64,000 nt of DNA, from contig OW203763.1 in NCBI GenBank assembly GCA_934045905.1, forward strand, positions 41,383,172 through 41,447,171, in the 5' to 3' direction. This DNA is from Leuctra nigra (taxonomy: Eukaryota; Arthropoda; Insecta; Plecoptera; Leuctridae). The position numbers were made by a program, and so were the translations under genes. Each line of letters begins with the position of its first letter. Positions within the stretch are counted from its first letter, which is position 1. This document shows, piece after piece, positions 46,744 through 58,178 of this stretch. The notes beneath the pieces are model-generated. The model was given only the letters and a program-made list of their open reading frames with translations, was not told the DNA's origin and made no database searches.

Positions 46744-47327
46744 AATGTTACATTTAATTATCTATCAATAACTTAAAGTTCTATCTTATAATGCTGTACC
46801 TATTAGGTAATGATTTAATAATAGTATTTTCTTACATTGACAACTATTTGTTGAGGAAGGAAAGGACGCTAAACTTAAAAAAACACGCCAAAAAAAGAAA
46901 ATGAACAAAGAACTCTGGTCAATTATTGACAAATAACAACTACAAGAGCTAAACTATCAATCAATTTAACTTTCAATCAACTATCAATTTAAATGTATAA
47001 GTAACTATTCCAGATCAAGTAAAATCAGACACTGTGAAAACACTTGAAACACAGTTGAAAATTTGAAGTTCAACATAACCTCTAAATCATGATCGCTCGC
47101 GCCTCAACGAGAGGGTCCGAACGATTCGATATCGATCTCACCAAAAGTTGACTTTTGAATCGTTCAAAATGTTATCGTAATCGCAAGTTAGTGAACGTGG
47201 CGACATTGCAAACGATCTCATCGGAAATAAGTCGTGATCACGGCACGTAATCGCTGCGAGTAACACCAGTTTCAACTCAGTTTTAATTGCAAGGACGGCG
47301 TATTGTTGATGTACATTTTTTAACAAA
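46744..47327. other. AT-rich spacer
   Basis: No coding signal; may hold the promoter of the Mutator-like gene. Confidence 0.4.
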
Positions 47328-47718
47328 ATGAAGGAGATGAACGAGCACAATAAATCAACAGCATGCAACATCTCACACATGAAAATAATCGTCGAGACTT
47401 CTCGAGGATTAGACTCGATCCTCAAGTTCAAAAGTAAGATGTGTTATTGTGACAATCCCGACCATAAGGCCATTGACATCAACACTGCGTCTGTAGCTGG
47501 AGCTATGACCATTGGCATCGGTCATGCCGGTCTTGAGCAGTTTGTAGCTGCCAACAATGCGCCTGCAATGAATGTCTGCACGTTCAATAAATACCACGAA
47601 CAAGTGTCTTCAGGCTGGGAGGAACCAGCGATGGAAGATATAAAAGCCGCCGTTGACTAAGAGGCCGCCCTGGCAAGGGAGAGAGGCGACGTTGATGACC
47701 ATAACTGATAAATATTTT

Positions 47719-47767
47719 ATTGGCCAACACAAACCATACCACCGCGTTAAGGTGGTAGCCGTCGGGG
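47719..47767 (-). mobile_element. SINE-like element, head fragment (copy G)
   Basis: About 49 bp matching only the head (TTGGCCAACAC...GTGGTAGCCGTCGGGG). Confidence 0.65.
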
Positions 47768-48487
47768 CTCTGAGGTGTCACCTATTTGAAAAGATACCTA
47801 ACAATTGTCTCATATCAAATCGTAAGGTGATACTTAGATCATGTTCCCTGACCTTCCTACATCTTTCCATGAAAAGAGGAAGAGGGACCCATGAAAGTCT
47901 AGTAAATACCTAAAATAAAGTGCTCAGAACGGCAATAATTCCAATAAAATTGTCAGCGAGTGCTAAATTAGTGAAGTGGGTGAAAAGACACATGTTTCTA
48001 TCCGTCTACAAATGGAAATATAATATTTTGTAATGCCTGTGAAAAAGGGGTAAGTTTACTTCTACGTTTTAGCATGAGCAAAAATAACATTGCCTAACTA
48101 TACCTAGTATAAATAGTAAATACGTTGGTACTATAGTTAATGCTCTTTGTGTGTCTGTTTAGATACACTCAACAAAAAAGTATATTGTTGACCAATATGT
48201 GAATTCACGACTTCACAGAGACTACAGAGACTATTTCTTCTTAATAAGAAGAATATTAAGAGCATACATTTTTAAACATTGCACTAGTCACTGAACCCGA
48301 CTATTTAATTTGGAATTTTGCGAGGCTTTGGCAGCCAGCAACGTGCCGTAGGCAAAACTAGCAAATCCTACACTGAAAACGTTTCTTTTAACTCAGACAG
48401 GCAAGAAAATTCCAGACCCTTCTACGCTTCGCAAGAACTATCTCCCACAAGTGTATGCCATGGTATGTAAAACATTTCACATGGGAA
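47768..48487. other. Unrecognised sequence between two SINE pieces
   Basis: No open frame with coding character. May be intron of the Mutator-YqaJ gene. Confidence 0.35.
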
Positions 48488-48795
48488 GGACATGAGGAGG
48501 GGTCGACCTAACGGGCCCGATCCGGGGGAGACCAGCACGGGTGGGATGGCCAGGCCGGAATGGCGACGCACCGGGGGTTGGGGGGAAGGGATTCGGGCCG
48601 GCGGAACCAGATTTCAGGGGGATCACCATCTCTAGGGGGAAGGCCGGCCCGAGGGGACCGCAAATTCAAGGGAGGGCATGGGTAGGTCGACCCTGGCTGC
48701 TTTTGTCTGGGCATATGTTCGCCGGCGTAGCTGCAATAGATCTTTGGCCAACACAAACCCTCGCCACCGCGCTAAGGTGGCAGCTGTTGGTGGGG
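48488..48795 (-). mobile_element. SINE-like element, copy F, lacking its tail
   Basis: Matches from GGACATGAGGAGGGGTCGAC to the head; internal deletions; the TCTAA tail and about 100 bp next to it are absent. Confidence 0.78.
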
Positions 48796-49303
48796 ATGTT
48801 GCTTGATATTTATAATAATAATAAAATATAGATTATTTGTTTTATTTTCAAGTTGTCCTGTGTCCCTCTTCAAAACTCTGCTTGGGGAATATGATGGGAT
48901 CACAGCGCAAGTCATCCAGTGGGGAAAACAACACAAAGACACAGCATTATCACTCTACTCCCCCCAGCACGCAAACTGATGTTGTGAGCAGCGGTATTTG
49001 CATAATGCCGAACTTGGAGGCTCACCCTATGGTCTTGTTGGTATGAAATTTAGTCATTTAAAGCTTTTCCCGTGGGTGAAAATTCAAAATATGTTCTTTA
49101 AGGGAAGGGATTGTGGATTGGTAGAGGTCAAGTGTCCCTTTAAGCATGCACGTGACACTGCCAGGGAAGCGATTGCCAATGACAAGAGTTTCTACCTTGA
49201 AGAAGTTAATGGAAATCTGCATTTGAAGAAATCTACCAATAACGATCATCAGGTTCAAGGGCAACTTTTTGTCAAAGGAAGATAGTGGTGTGACTTCGTT
49301 GTT

Positions 49304-50303
49304 TGAACACAAGCTGAATCTGCAGTAATTAGGATAGAGGTTGACGATGTATGGAGGAAAAACATATCATTGCTAGAACATTTTTACAAGGTTCCCAAGA
49401 TTTTACTTAGTTAGTAAAATTCTGTAAATAGCATGGGATTTTTCCACAAAGTCACTTACACATATTTTTAGCTCTGAAATAATAAATTATCTATTAGATC
49501 AGCAGTTTAAAAAAAATAACACGCATTTTTTTTTTTTTTTTATATAACATTGTATAACTATTGTCAGATAAGATTGTCTGTATTACATGTCAAGATAATA
49601 AGAGATAATGTAACACAAGTAAATCATTGAAGGGATAAGAACAGTGTAGTTCCGTGATTCTAAATCTATTTATGTTGATGTTATTATCCATTTTACAATG
49701 TTTTATTATCCCATTTTTTTAAAAGCAGAGCTAACTAGATCATTTTTAATGTTGTCTTTTGAGATAACGGAAAGCTTAAACCGTTTGGACATAGAGTGAT
49801 ACAAGAGCTTGGTCGTTTCAGCAAATTGAGAGAGAAAAATTGTTTTGTAAGTGCGTGTAACTGTGATAGGATGTTCACATGATCAGTCTGATGGTATATT
49901 ATTATCACCGTTTCATTTTTGATTCGTGCCATGTTAATTAGGAACCGGTTAATCAACAAAACCGCGCAAAACTATGAAATTTCTGATACGATTGGAGACC
50001 AAAACCGTATACTAACTGATCTCAAATTTTAATCATGATTAGATCAAACACAAACTTAGGGTAATCACTTGGGACATTTGTAAAATTTAATTTCATACGG
50101 TACCCAGCGAGACAAGAAAATAGAAAAATTTTCACTAACATCAACTAATTATTACAAATTTAATTAACGAAGCATAAAACTAAAAATGTATGTGCTCAAG
50201 TGATTAAAATTTCAAATAATTTTGTCAACCCATTCTGTCTCCATTCGTATCCAAAAAAAAAGTACCTGCAACAAGGTACAACAAGTACCTGCAACGAGTA
50301 ATT
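49304..50303. other. AT-rich region, no gene seen
   Basis: A T-homopolymer near 49525-49541. No long frame or repeat. Confidence 0.45.
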
Positions 50304-50378
50304 GACAACCGGTGGCCGTGTGGTCATCGTTTTGGCTTGCGGTGCTAGGGGTCGCCGGTTCGAATCCGGCCGGGGTCG
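50304..50378 (+). tRNA. tRNA-like sequence, probably SINE head
   Basis: B box GGTTCGAATCC with a perfect 5-bp T-stem (GCCGG/CCGGC), and an A box-like TGGCCGTGTGG. The acceptor and anticodon stems do not pair properly, so this is not a functional tRNA. It lies just outside the left edge of the segmental duplication. Confidence 0.5.
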
Positions 50379-51197
50379 TACTATTTTATTTAGAAATGTT
50401 CACAAGTTTTTATTCTGCCCAACCATAAGAGTTATTTTTTTAGGTTGCCTAGCTATAATTTTCGCTAGTTCGAATTTGTCTACCCATAGAGTTTTTAGCC
50501 GTAGTCGCCGTAGATTAACAACAGCAAACATCGAGATGATTTTAATAATACAATGTTCGGCGCATAACAGTGACAAAATTGTTGAATTGTAGCATATCTT
50601 GGGTGCAAATAGTGTAAAATAATTAATAATAATATAATGACGGTTTTCAGTCAAGTACTGAAATATTACTTTATATTTCTCCTTTCGACTCCCGTACATT
50701 ATTTTAGACGTTTTTGCATATTTGCATAATATATTGGCATTTTAAATTGCATAGAATTCTTGTCTCTATTAATCAGTTTATCGAATAAACAATTTATGGG
50801 ATTTATTTCCCTTTTGGACAATTATTGGTAAATATCGAGTGTTCGATTAGAGACATTGTACTATTTAAATAGTGTACTGTGTTTGTATGAGTTGTCGAGT
50901 GGTGTGCCGAGTGTGATGGAGTTTACATTGGATTTCTTCAATTATAGGGATTATTCTGTGGAGATACGACTCATCACTGGAAGGTAACCTGCGACAAAAC
51001 CTTACATCCCTATCATCCCCTTTTGCCATAATACTGAGAACTAGAAACCAGGAAAAATCTTCATTATAATTTCTTTAGGATTTATAAGAAAATTACCATC
51101 TTTGGATCCAGATTTAACTTAATATATTACCAATCTAAATACTGGGAACATTATTATCAAGATCGTTTCTGGCAAGATGGTATTGTTGTTTGTTGTG

Positions 51198-51448
51198 CTA
51201 TAACATGGGACCAGTACGGCCGATCCTGTGCAGGTAGTACACGTCACAGTCCAGTCCTTTGTGGACGGTTTGTGGCAAGTCGTAGTTTACCACAATCGTG
51301 ACTTGCTGGATATCAATGCCTCGAGCCAGCACATTTGTAGTGATGTGCACATTCTCCTTTCCGTCACGGAAGCGATCGAAAACGAGGAGCCTTTCATAGA
51401 CTGCAAGACCCCAGAGAGCACTGCAACAGTGTGGCCATCAGTGGACAT
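51198..51448 (-). pseudogene. DEAD-box helicase fragment (DDX19/Dbp5-like), copy 1
   Basis: Minus strand: DGHTVAVLSGVLQ, then with a one-base frameshift YERLLVFDRFRDGKENV, HITTNVLARGIDIQQVTIVV, NYDLP and YYLHRIGRTG. These are helicase motifs IV-VI (TTNVLARGID, HRIGRTG) and match the Dbp5/DDX19 subfamily best, including GH-VA-LSG and FRDGKE. The fragment ends right after GRTG and begins at the SINE tail. No intron interrupts it. Known family role: mRNA export ATPase; this piece is a non-functional capture. Confidence 0.75.
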
Positions 51449-51463
51449 CTAAGTTTGCATTGT

Positions 51464-51530
51464 GATTAGATTAGATTAATATTGTTTAACGGCGCGTAAA
51501 CGACGAGGTTATGTTGCGCATATTAATTTG
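51464..51530 (-). mobile_element. SINE-like element, 5'-truncated tail (copy H)
   Basis: Only the tail: ATTAGATTAGATTAATATTG...ACGGCGCGTAAACGACGAGG. Directly adjoins the helicase fragment. Confidence 0.75.
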
Positions 51531-53398
51531 CCCCATGTGGCACATAGGTATTGCAAAACAAGGTCCCAATGAGATGGGAACTTGTGTATTGAAGGTACAC
51601 TAGTTACTTCAACAAGTATGCAGAATATTCATTATGTTCAATAGTAATACACAATTGATGTTACACAATCCTTAATTGTTATTATGATCAATTTAATAAA
51701 ATAGATGATAATATGAGAGAATGATGCAGATATAATAGACATACCTATATTTAAATTCATCCACCAAAGGAATTATGAATGTCAGTGAGCTATTCGACCA
51801 AATGCACACCTCACATTTAAGTGGTAAAGTGTTATCAATAGTGGTGGAGTAACTCTATGATCATTTCACTTGATGGAAGGTCAGGGAATTTTCTAGAGGA
51901 ATTGTGTATCTTTTTAAGATGGTTATATTAGGATACAATTCCAAATGCATGCTCCGCCTGCTAAGGAGTGTGTGTCAAAAGCTGAAAGCTGCTTTCGCAC
52001 TTCGCGAAGGATGAAGTGTTTATGAAAGTCAGCAGCCATCAGGAGATTAGGAGGTATGCAGAATCCACTTATTTATTGAATAATTATTTTCAATAGTAAT
52101 AGTAACACAACATCACCATAATATTAATATTCTGACAATTGTTTCATAAAACTAGATTTGGTGAGACGGTTCTCAAACGTTATTTCAGAAGAAGAGAATG
52201 ATACACTCGACGATTCATTGCCTACTCTCTGTGGGAAATTCCCGAGGTCATTAAGCAATCAGAAGAAAACATTGACCTGTACTGGACCAATGTATCCAAT
52301 TCTGCTTAGTTCCCCATTCTTTGCGAGCTTGCAAAATCCATGCTAATTTGCCGCACAGTAGAGAGAGCAGGTGGAGAGAGTATTTAGTATTTTGAGCCTC
52401 ATTAGAACTTGTCACAGAACATAATTGTCCTCTCCTATGTTGAACGCACTTATGCTGTGTGTAAGAAGGAAGACCAGGTGTGAATTCAAGCCCAAAGATG
52501 TCATGCGTATGAAGGCTTCACACTTGAAAATGAAGTAGAATCCAAGATCACTTACAAGATTAGCTGCTAGAGCTGGCATATTATTTAAATACTAGTGATT
52601 ACAAATTGATATCGCGTTTCCTTTTCCATGTATCATCTAATATAAAATACTTGACATTGGGGTTTGAACTATTTTGCTAGCATGAACGATTTTAAAATGT
52701 TGAAAAACTTTATATATGATTTATCTCAGAATCACTACAGTGTGAGAGCACTTCTGTCCCCGACCCAATCATCCCGTCGAGCTTCGTTAATTTTAAATTA
52801 GATAATGTGCAAAATGTGCATCGTGCATCTTCCCTCACTGTAACAGAGCACAATTATACTCATCTTGGGGAAAGCCCCAGTTACATCTCGAACTGGGCGA
52901 TTACATCAGCGTGACGTCTTTTTCCATGAAGACTAAGCTAACAATCAGGAAGCGTTCTCACACACTGCCTACTCCCCTACTAGTGTATTCACAAGCGTTT
53001 ACACATTCATTTCAGAACCAACTGAGAAAGTGGAATTGCAAAAGAAATTGCAATATGATAAAAACTTCATTAAAAAACTTCATACCTATACATGTAAATA
53101 TCAATATAATAATCAAAACATATGTATAATACGACTGTTGATAAACTGAAGATAAACAATTTTATTACATTTTTCTAATATTTTTTAATTTTAAAAATTG
53201 TGTATTTGACATAATTTAATCAATTTCAATAATACGAAAAGATAGTCTTGCGATTGACAGGGCACTGTTCACGTGACTGTTCATTGCTGCCAATATACGG
53301 TGAACACACCAATTACGCTAGCAAAGCAAGTGACAGGAGAGTTCGATAGAAAAGTTAATTATTAATTGATTAAACATTAAATCTATCATTAATATCTG
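51531..53398. other. Non-coding part of duplication copy 1
   Basis: No recognised gene. Includes about 480 bp (roughly 52230-52720) missing from copy 2. Confidence 0.45.
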
Positions 53399-53566
53399 AT
53401 GGCGTATTATAGAACGTCTGCAATTAAGAAAAAAGGTGTCCCTCTACAATGTCAGTTTGAAGAGGCATTGGTTTTTCTAAATGAACATTTTGAACATGTA
53501 AAACATGAGGGTGGTGTTATCGGAAATATTGAAGAACCCAAAGAAAGAGTTCGAGACATTATGGGA
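53399..53566 (+). CDS. Possible first coding exon, copy 1
   Basis: ATG at 53399 (context TGATGG), 56 codons: MAYYRTSAIKKKGVPLQCQF, EEALVFLNEHFEHVKHEGG, EEPKERVRDIMG. Donor GTAAGT at 53567. Conserved in copy 2 with two amino-acid changes (S to P, G to E). Not recognised; it precedes the BED-finger exon by 1.2 kb and may belong to the same transposon. Confidence 0.4.
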
Positions 53567-54765
53567 GTAAGTAAACCATAAAAAGCTTAATGTTTTAAAT
53601 AGGTGGTCTGTTTGTTCGCTGTTCTGTGGAATTAATCCATACGTTGTCAATATTATTTAAATACACATAACCCAACCTTTGGGTAAGTCAAATAACACTC
53701 AACAAATATATCGAGAATGGACAACGGGGGCAGCGTGGTGTTCAACTCTATTTTTAGTAATTGACCTTGCCTCGAATGTCAGAAATTCACACATTGATCA
53801 ACCAACTAGGCAGTGTACTGTACCGCTTAAAACAATATCATAGGTAAGATTTTAATGCCTGTAAGCAATGTTGTTTATAATTAAGAAACAGAGAGGGATT
53901 TGAACGGTTCCTCTTCATAACAAAGAAGGAACGGAACTGGGTACAGGACACACTCCTGCGAGAAGGTTGCAATAACTCTTACTTAATGAAGTGTCACCTA
54001 GAAAAGGCTTATTTTTTGAAGTGTAGATGCTATGTCGCAAACGAACGCCACTTCACTGAACAGTACCAGCAGTATTAGGTGTCCCAAAATCATAGAGGCT
54101 AGTCCTAAAGAATTATTTTACAACGCACACATAATGTTTTGTCAATAAAATGTTAAATAATCCCCAAAATCTTCAAGTGATTCAAGTGTGCATCGCTACT
54201 GCGACTGATGTAAGTTTTTCTACTTGATCCCGAAAGATTTTTATTGTGGTACGTAGTAAGTTCAAAACTTTTTCCTCTTGCATCATTGTCATGTAACCAT
54301 AGTGTATTAGGTATTGTGATTTTAATTACCTACTTGTAGCCGTTTACTTCAAGCTCAAAAGCAAACATATGGTACAATTTCTGGAGCAGCTTTTTGCCCA
54401 TTCCCATTATGCACCCAATTTTGTATTGACCTTGTCACAGAACTTAAATCTTGTTTCTATCAGGAAGTGTGATACATAAAATGAATAATAAATTGCTCTG
54501 TGAATATGAACTTCAAGAGAGACCGTTTATTTGGCCGGCCGGCGTTACTTTGATTGAGAAGAGATGAATAATAAATAATATAGCTAATGCCATAAGTAAG
54601 CTTTCTTTTTTAGTGTTTGCGATCGCTAATGCCCCAAAATCATCAAGTGCCGTACTAAAGTATTGCAGAAAAAAAAATCACTTCTTTCGAGGTGCGACAT
54701 TTTTTGGAAGAATAGATGCTCACAAGTAAAGAAGCATTCAAGTAAAGTCGGATTTATCTTTCGAC
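53567..54765. other. Intron-like sequence between the two exons, copy 1
   Basis: No coding signal that I can support; the same sequence is present in copy 2 with few changes. Confidence 0.4.
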
Positions 54766-55056
54766 ATGTATGAAGATGGCGAATGCACCAAATGCAGAGC
54801 ACTTGACATCAAATCAAGTGGCAACACCACCAGTAAAGAAACAAAGAAACACTTTCTGAGGAGTCACAAAGATATATACATCTCGGTAAACCCAAAGGAA
54901 AAAACCCAAACCACTTTAGATGTGGTCGAACATCTTGACAAAGACAATGAAGACGATCCACTTCCACAACCATTGTCAGATAGAAGGCCACGTAAACGTT
55001 TAAATGATACTCCGAACAATCACCTATCACCAAAGCGAACCAAAGTACAATCTCAG
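54766..55056 (+). CDS. BED-type zinc finger exon, copy 1
   Basis: MYEDGECTKCRALDIKSSGN then TTSKETKKHFLRSHKDIY gives C-x2-C...H-x4-H, the BED finger of hAT transposases and their domesticated relatives. A basic, Pro/Ser-rich linker follows to KVQSQ and donor GTGAGT at 55057. The catalytic exons are not found downstream in either copy. Copy 2 is 60743-61033. Alternatively a different C2H2-like finger. Confidence 0.6.
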
Positions 55057-55739
55057 GTGAGTTATTGTAAAATATTATATTCATTATTCATTTAAAATAT
55101 ATATATTTTTTTAAAGAATCAGTTGTCCCCGAGGGTATCTCTCGAAAACGTGAATAAGAATTCGGATATCAGTTTGTCTTAATGCCCCCAAGATGGTCAC
55201 AATCGATTGAAAAACACGTTAAAAATCATTTGGAATGGAATATATATTGTTTGTCAATAGTACAACCTGTCGATCTGTACTGTGCTCATTTCATAGTAAA
55301 ACAAGTTTCAACATTTATATTTATTTAGTAAGTTCAAACCTGGATAAAAAAAATCATTTGAGGCACGTATTTCTATAGATATTTCTTTTCTCTCTAGAAC
55401 TAAAACCTGTATTCAGTTAGTTTAGGCCTCATCTAGGTACTCAATATGTAAACAGTTGTAAAGTGCAGTGTTCGATTAAAAAAATCGGATCATCTGGTGC
55501 CTAGTGAGTAAGAAATGGCTGCAAATTATCCAATGCATAGTTGGACCTCTCTCAACCCAGGCCTACAGCACATTCTCTAATTAATCAAAGCATCATTAAT
55601 GGAATACTAGTAAGAGAGGTAAATGAACTAAGAATTGTAAACCAAATGTGTACTGCAAAGCAAGCTCAAGTAGAAGAGAAATGCTGCATACGTTAACCCG
55701 TACACGTGGTCCACAAGATGCAAACCTCACAGAAACAAC
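55057..55739. other. 3' part of duplication copy 1, non-coding
   Basis: AT-rich. No recognisable exon. Confidence 0.4.
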
Positions 55740-56320
55740 TCGCGTTGCTTGCGAGTCAGTGAATGGTATTGACCAGTTTTGCTGATAAGAATTTTGTAAA
55801 AAGTGGATTCAAACAAACCATACAATTTGATGCGTTTGTAGGCTTCAGACATGAAGAATTTCTGAAGTCCAGCACTTACATTCCTGTTGTCAATGAACAT
55901 GGGAAGTGTTTTAGGAGCTATGTTGAATTGCAACGGAACACTCGCTCTTAAGCCGTGCGGTTGATTCGCCAATGACATGGAAAAGTCCAAATAGAGATGC
56001 ATTTCTACTTCTTATATTAAATATTCTACAACCTGCAAGATACGTGTTGTTACAATGAATAAGTATGCTATTTCTAATATAATTCATTAGTTTTACTGTA
56101 ACTTTATGTATTCAAGAGTTCTCTTCAACAATTTCTGTTTCAAAGACATACAACTTGATGCAACTTATACAACCTCATACAACTTTACCTTTCACAACTT
56201 TATGAAGTTCATTTCGGTCTGAAACAAAATCATTGTCATTTTATTTATTATTATTACCACTCTCCGAATCGCAAGTATAAAAACAGCAACTCTAACACTC
56301 GTTGAGCAATAAGGCAGGCC
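55740..56320. other. Unique spacer between duplication copies
   Basis: A 91-codon minus-strand frame (55727-56002) and a plus-strand frame overlap; neither is recognised. The duplication copies end abruptly on either side, so this and the LINE at 61.7 kb mark the junctions. Confidence 0.45.
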
Positions 56321-57085
56321 TTATTTTTTAGGTTGCCTAGCTATAATTTTCGCTAGTTCGAATTTGTCTACCCATAGAGTTTTTAGCCGTAGTCGCCGTA
56401 GATTAACAACAGCAAACATCGAGATGATTTTAATAATACAATGTTCGGCGCATAACAGTGACAAAATTGTTGAATTGTAGCATATCTTGGGTGCAAATAG
56501 TGTAAAATAATTAATAATAATATAATGACGGTTTTCAGTCAAGTACTGAAATATTACATTATATTTCTCCTTTCGACTCCCGTACATTATTTTAGACGTT
56601 TTTGCATATTTGCATAATATATTGGCATTTTAAATTGCATAGAATTCTTGTCTCTATTAATCAGTTTATCGAATAAACAATTTATGGGATTTATTTCCCC
56701 TTTGGACAATTATTGGTAAATATCGAGTGTTCGATTAGAGACATTGTACTATTTAAATAGTGTACTGTGTTTGTATGAGTTGTCGAGTGGTGTGCCGAGT
56801 GTGATGGAGATTACATTGGATTTCTTCAATTATAGGGATTATTCTGTGGAGATACGACTCATCACTGGAAGGTAACCTGCGACAAAACCTTACATCCCTA
56901 ACATCCCCTTTTGCCATAATACTGAGAACTGGAAACCAGGAAAAATCTTCATTATAATTTCTTTAGGATTTATAAGAAAATTACCATCTTTGGATCCAGA
57001 TTTAACTTAATATATTACCAATCTAAATACTGGGAACATTATTATCAAGATCGTTTCTGGCAAGATGGTATTGTTGTTTGTTGTG

Positions 57086-57336
57086 CTATAACATGGGACC
57101 AGTACGGCCGATCCTGTGCAGGTAGTACACGTCACAGTCCAGTCCTTTGTGGACGGTTTGTGGCAAGTCGTAGTTTACCACAATCGTGACTTGCTGGATA
57201 TCAATGCCTCGAGCCAGCACATTTGTAGTGATGTGCACATTCTCATTTCCGTCACGGAAGCGATCGAAAACGAGGAGCCTTTCATAGACTGCAAGACCCC
57301 AGAGAGCACTGCAACAGCGTGGCCATCAGTGGACAT
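57086..57336 (-). pseudogene. DEAD-box helicase fragment (DDX19/Dbp5-like), copy 2
   Basis: Same fragment as 51198-51448, with the same frameshift and end points and only a few substitutions, so capture and decay preceded the segmental duplication. Confidence 0.75.
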
Positions 57337-57351
57337 CTTAATTTGCATTGT

Positions 57352-57418
57352 GATTATATTAGATAATATTGTTTAACGGCGCGTAAACGACGAGGTTATG
57401 TTGCGCATATTAATTTGC
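57352..57418 (-). mobile_element. SINE-like element, 5'-truncated tail (copy I)
   Basis: Duplicate of copy H, with changes in the pentamer tail (TATTAGATAATATTG). Confidence 0.72.
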
Positions 57419-57715
57419 CCCATGTGGCACATAGGTATTGCAAAACAAGGTCCCAGTGAGATGGGAACTTGTGTATTGAAGGTACACTAGTTACTTCAAC
57501 AAGTATGCAGAATATTCATTATTTTCAATAGTAATACACAATTGATGTTACACAATCCTTAATTGTTATTATGATCAATTTAATAAAATAGATGATAATA
57601 TGAGAGAATGATGCAGATATAATAGACATACCTATATTTAAATTCATCCACCAAAGGAATTCTGAATGTCAGTGAGCTATTCGACCAAATGCACACCTCA
57701 CATTTAAGTGGGAAA

Positions 57716-58178
57716 TTAGATTAGATTAGATTATTGTGGTTTAACGGCGCGTCAACGACGAGGTTATATTGCGCACATTAATGTTTGCATTTTTGCATTT
57801 AACTTTGTTGATATAAGTGGTGGACATGGGGAGGGGTCGACCTAACGGGCCCGATCCGGGGGAGTCCAACATTGGTGGAGAGGCCAGGCCGGAATGGGGA
57901 CGGACCGGGGGGCGTGAGGATTCGGGCTGGCGGAACCCGATTTCAGGGGGATCACCATCTCGAGGGGGAAGGCCGGCCCGAGGGGAGGGGAGGGGACCGC
58001 AAATTCAAGGGAGGGCATGGTTAGGCCGACCCTGGCTGCTCTTTGTCTGGACCTCACCACTGACCTGTCCGGCATGGGTAACCCTTACACATGAGCATAT
58101 GCTCGCCGGTGTAGCTGCAATGGATCATTGGCCAACGCAAACCCCACCACCGCGCTAAGGTGGCAGCCATCGGTGGGG
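57716..58178 (-). mobile_element. SINE-like element, copy D, with an empty-site partner
   Basis: 463 bp, full-length. Perfect 13-bp flanks TTTAAGTGGGAAA at 57703-57715 and 58179-58191. The matching site in copy 1 of the duplication (about 51832-51844, TTTAAGTGGTAAA) is unoccupied. This defines both ends of the family exactly. Confidence 0.95.

Larger units (their letters stand above)
47328..49303 (+). pseudogene. Mutator-like domain - YqaJ exonuclease protein, interrupted
   Basis: First part 47328-47660: ATG, then KFKSKMCYCDNP, IDINTASVAGAMTIGIGHAG, LEQFVAANNAPAMNVCTF and EDIKAAVD, the Mutator-like transposase domain seen in many invertebrate proteins. Second part about 48853-49303: KTLLGEYDGITAQVIQWGKQ, GSPYGLVG, DCGLVEVKCPFKHA and VNGNLHLKK...QVQGQLFVKGR, the YqaJ nuclease. 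In-frame stops follow SPQHAN (about 48980) and GR (49283-49285). The usual SPDG catalytic Asp is Tyr here. Between the parts lie a SINE fragment, unique sequence and SINE copy F. Such Mutator-YqaJ fusions are known; this copy is dead. Missing middle segments leave the exon structure unclear. Confidence 0.7.
50432..55739. repeat. Segmental duplication, copy 1 (about 5.3 kb)
   Basis: Nearly identical (visibly well above 95%) to 56321-61717, same orientation, starting at TTATTTTTTTAGGTTGCC and ending at CACAGAAACAAC. Differences: copy 2 has a SINE at 57716-58178, lacks about 480 bp corresponding to roughly 52230-52720, and has about 100 bp of different sequence near 58950-59060. Confidence 0.95.

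Noticed and set aside
51228..51452. Plus-strand 74-residue frame in the duplication
   Set aside because: Shadow of the helicase fragment on the opposite strand, which has recognisable motifs.
55727..56002. 91-residue minus-strand frame in the duplication spacer
   Set aside because: No domain, no splice context and an overlapping plus-strand frame. It could be chance.
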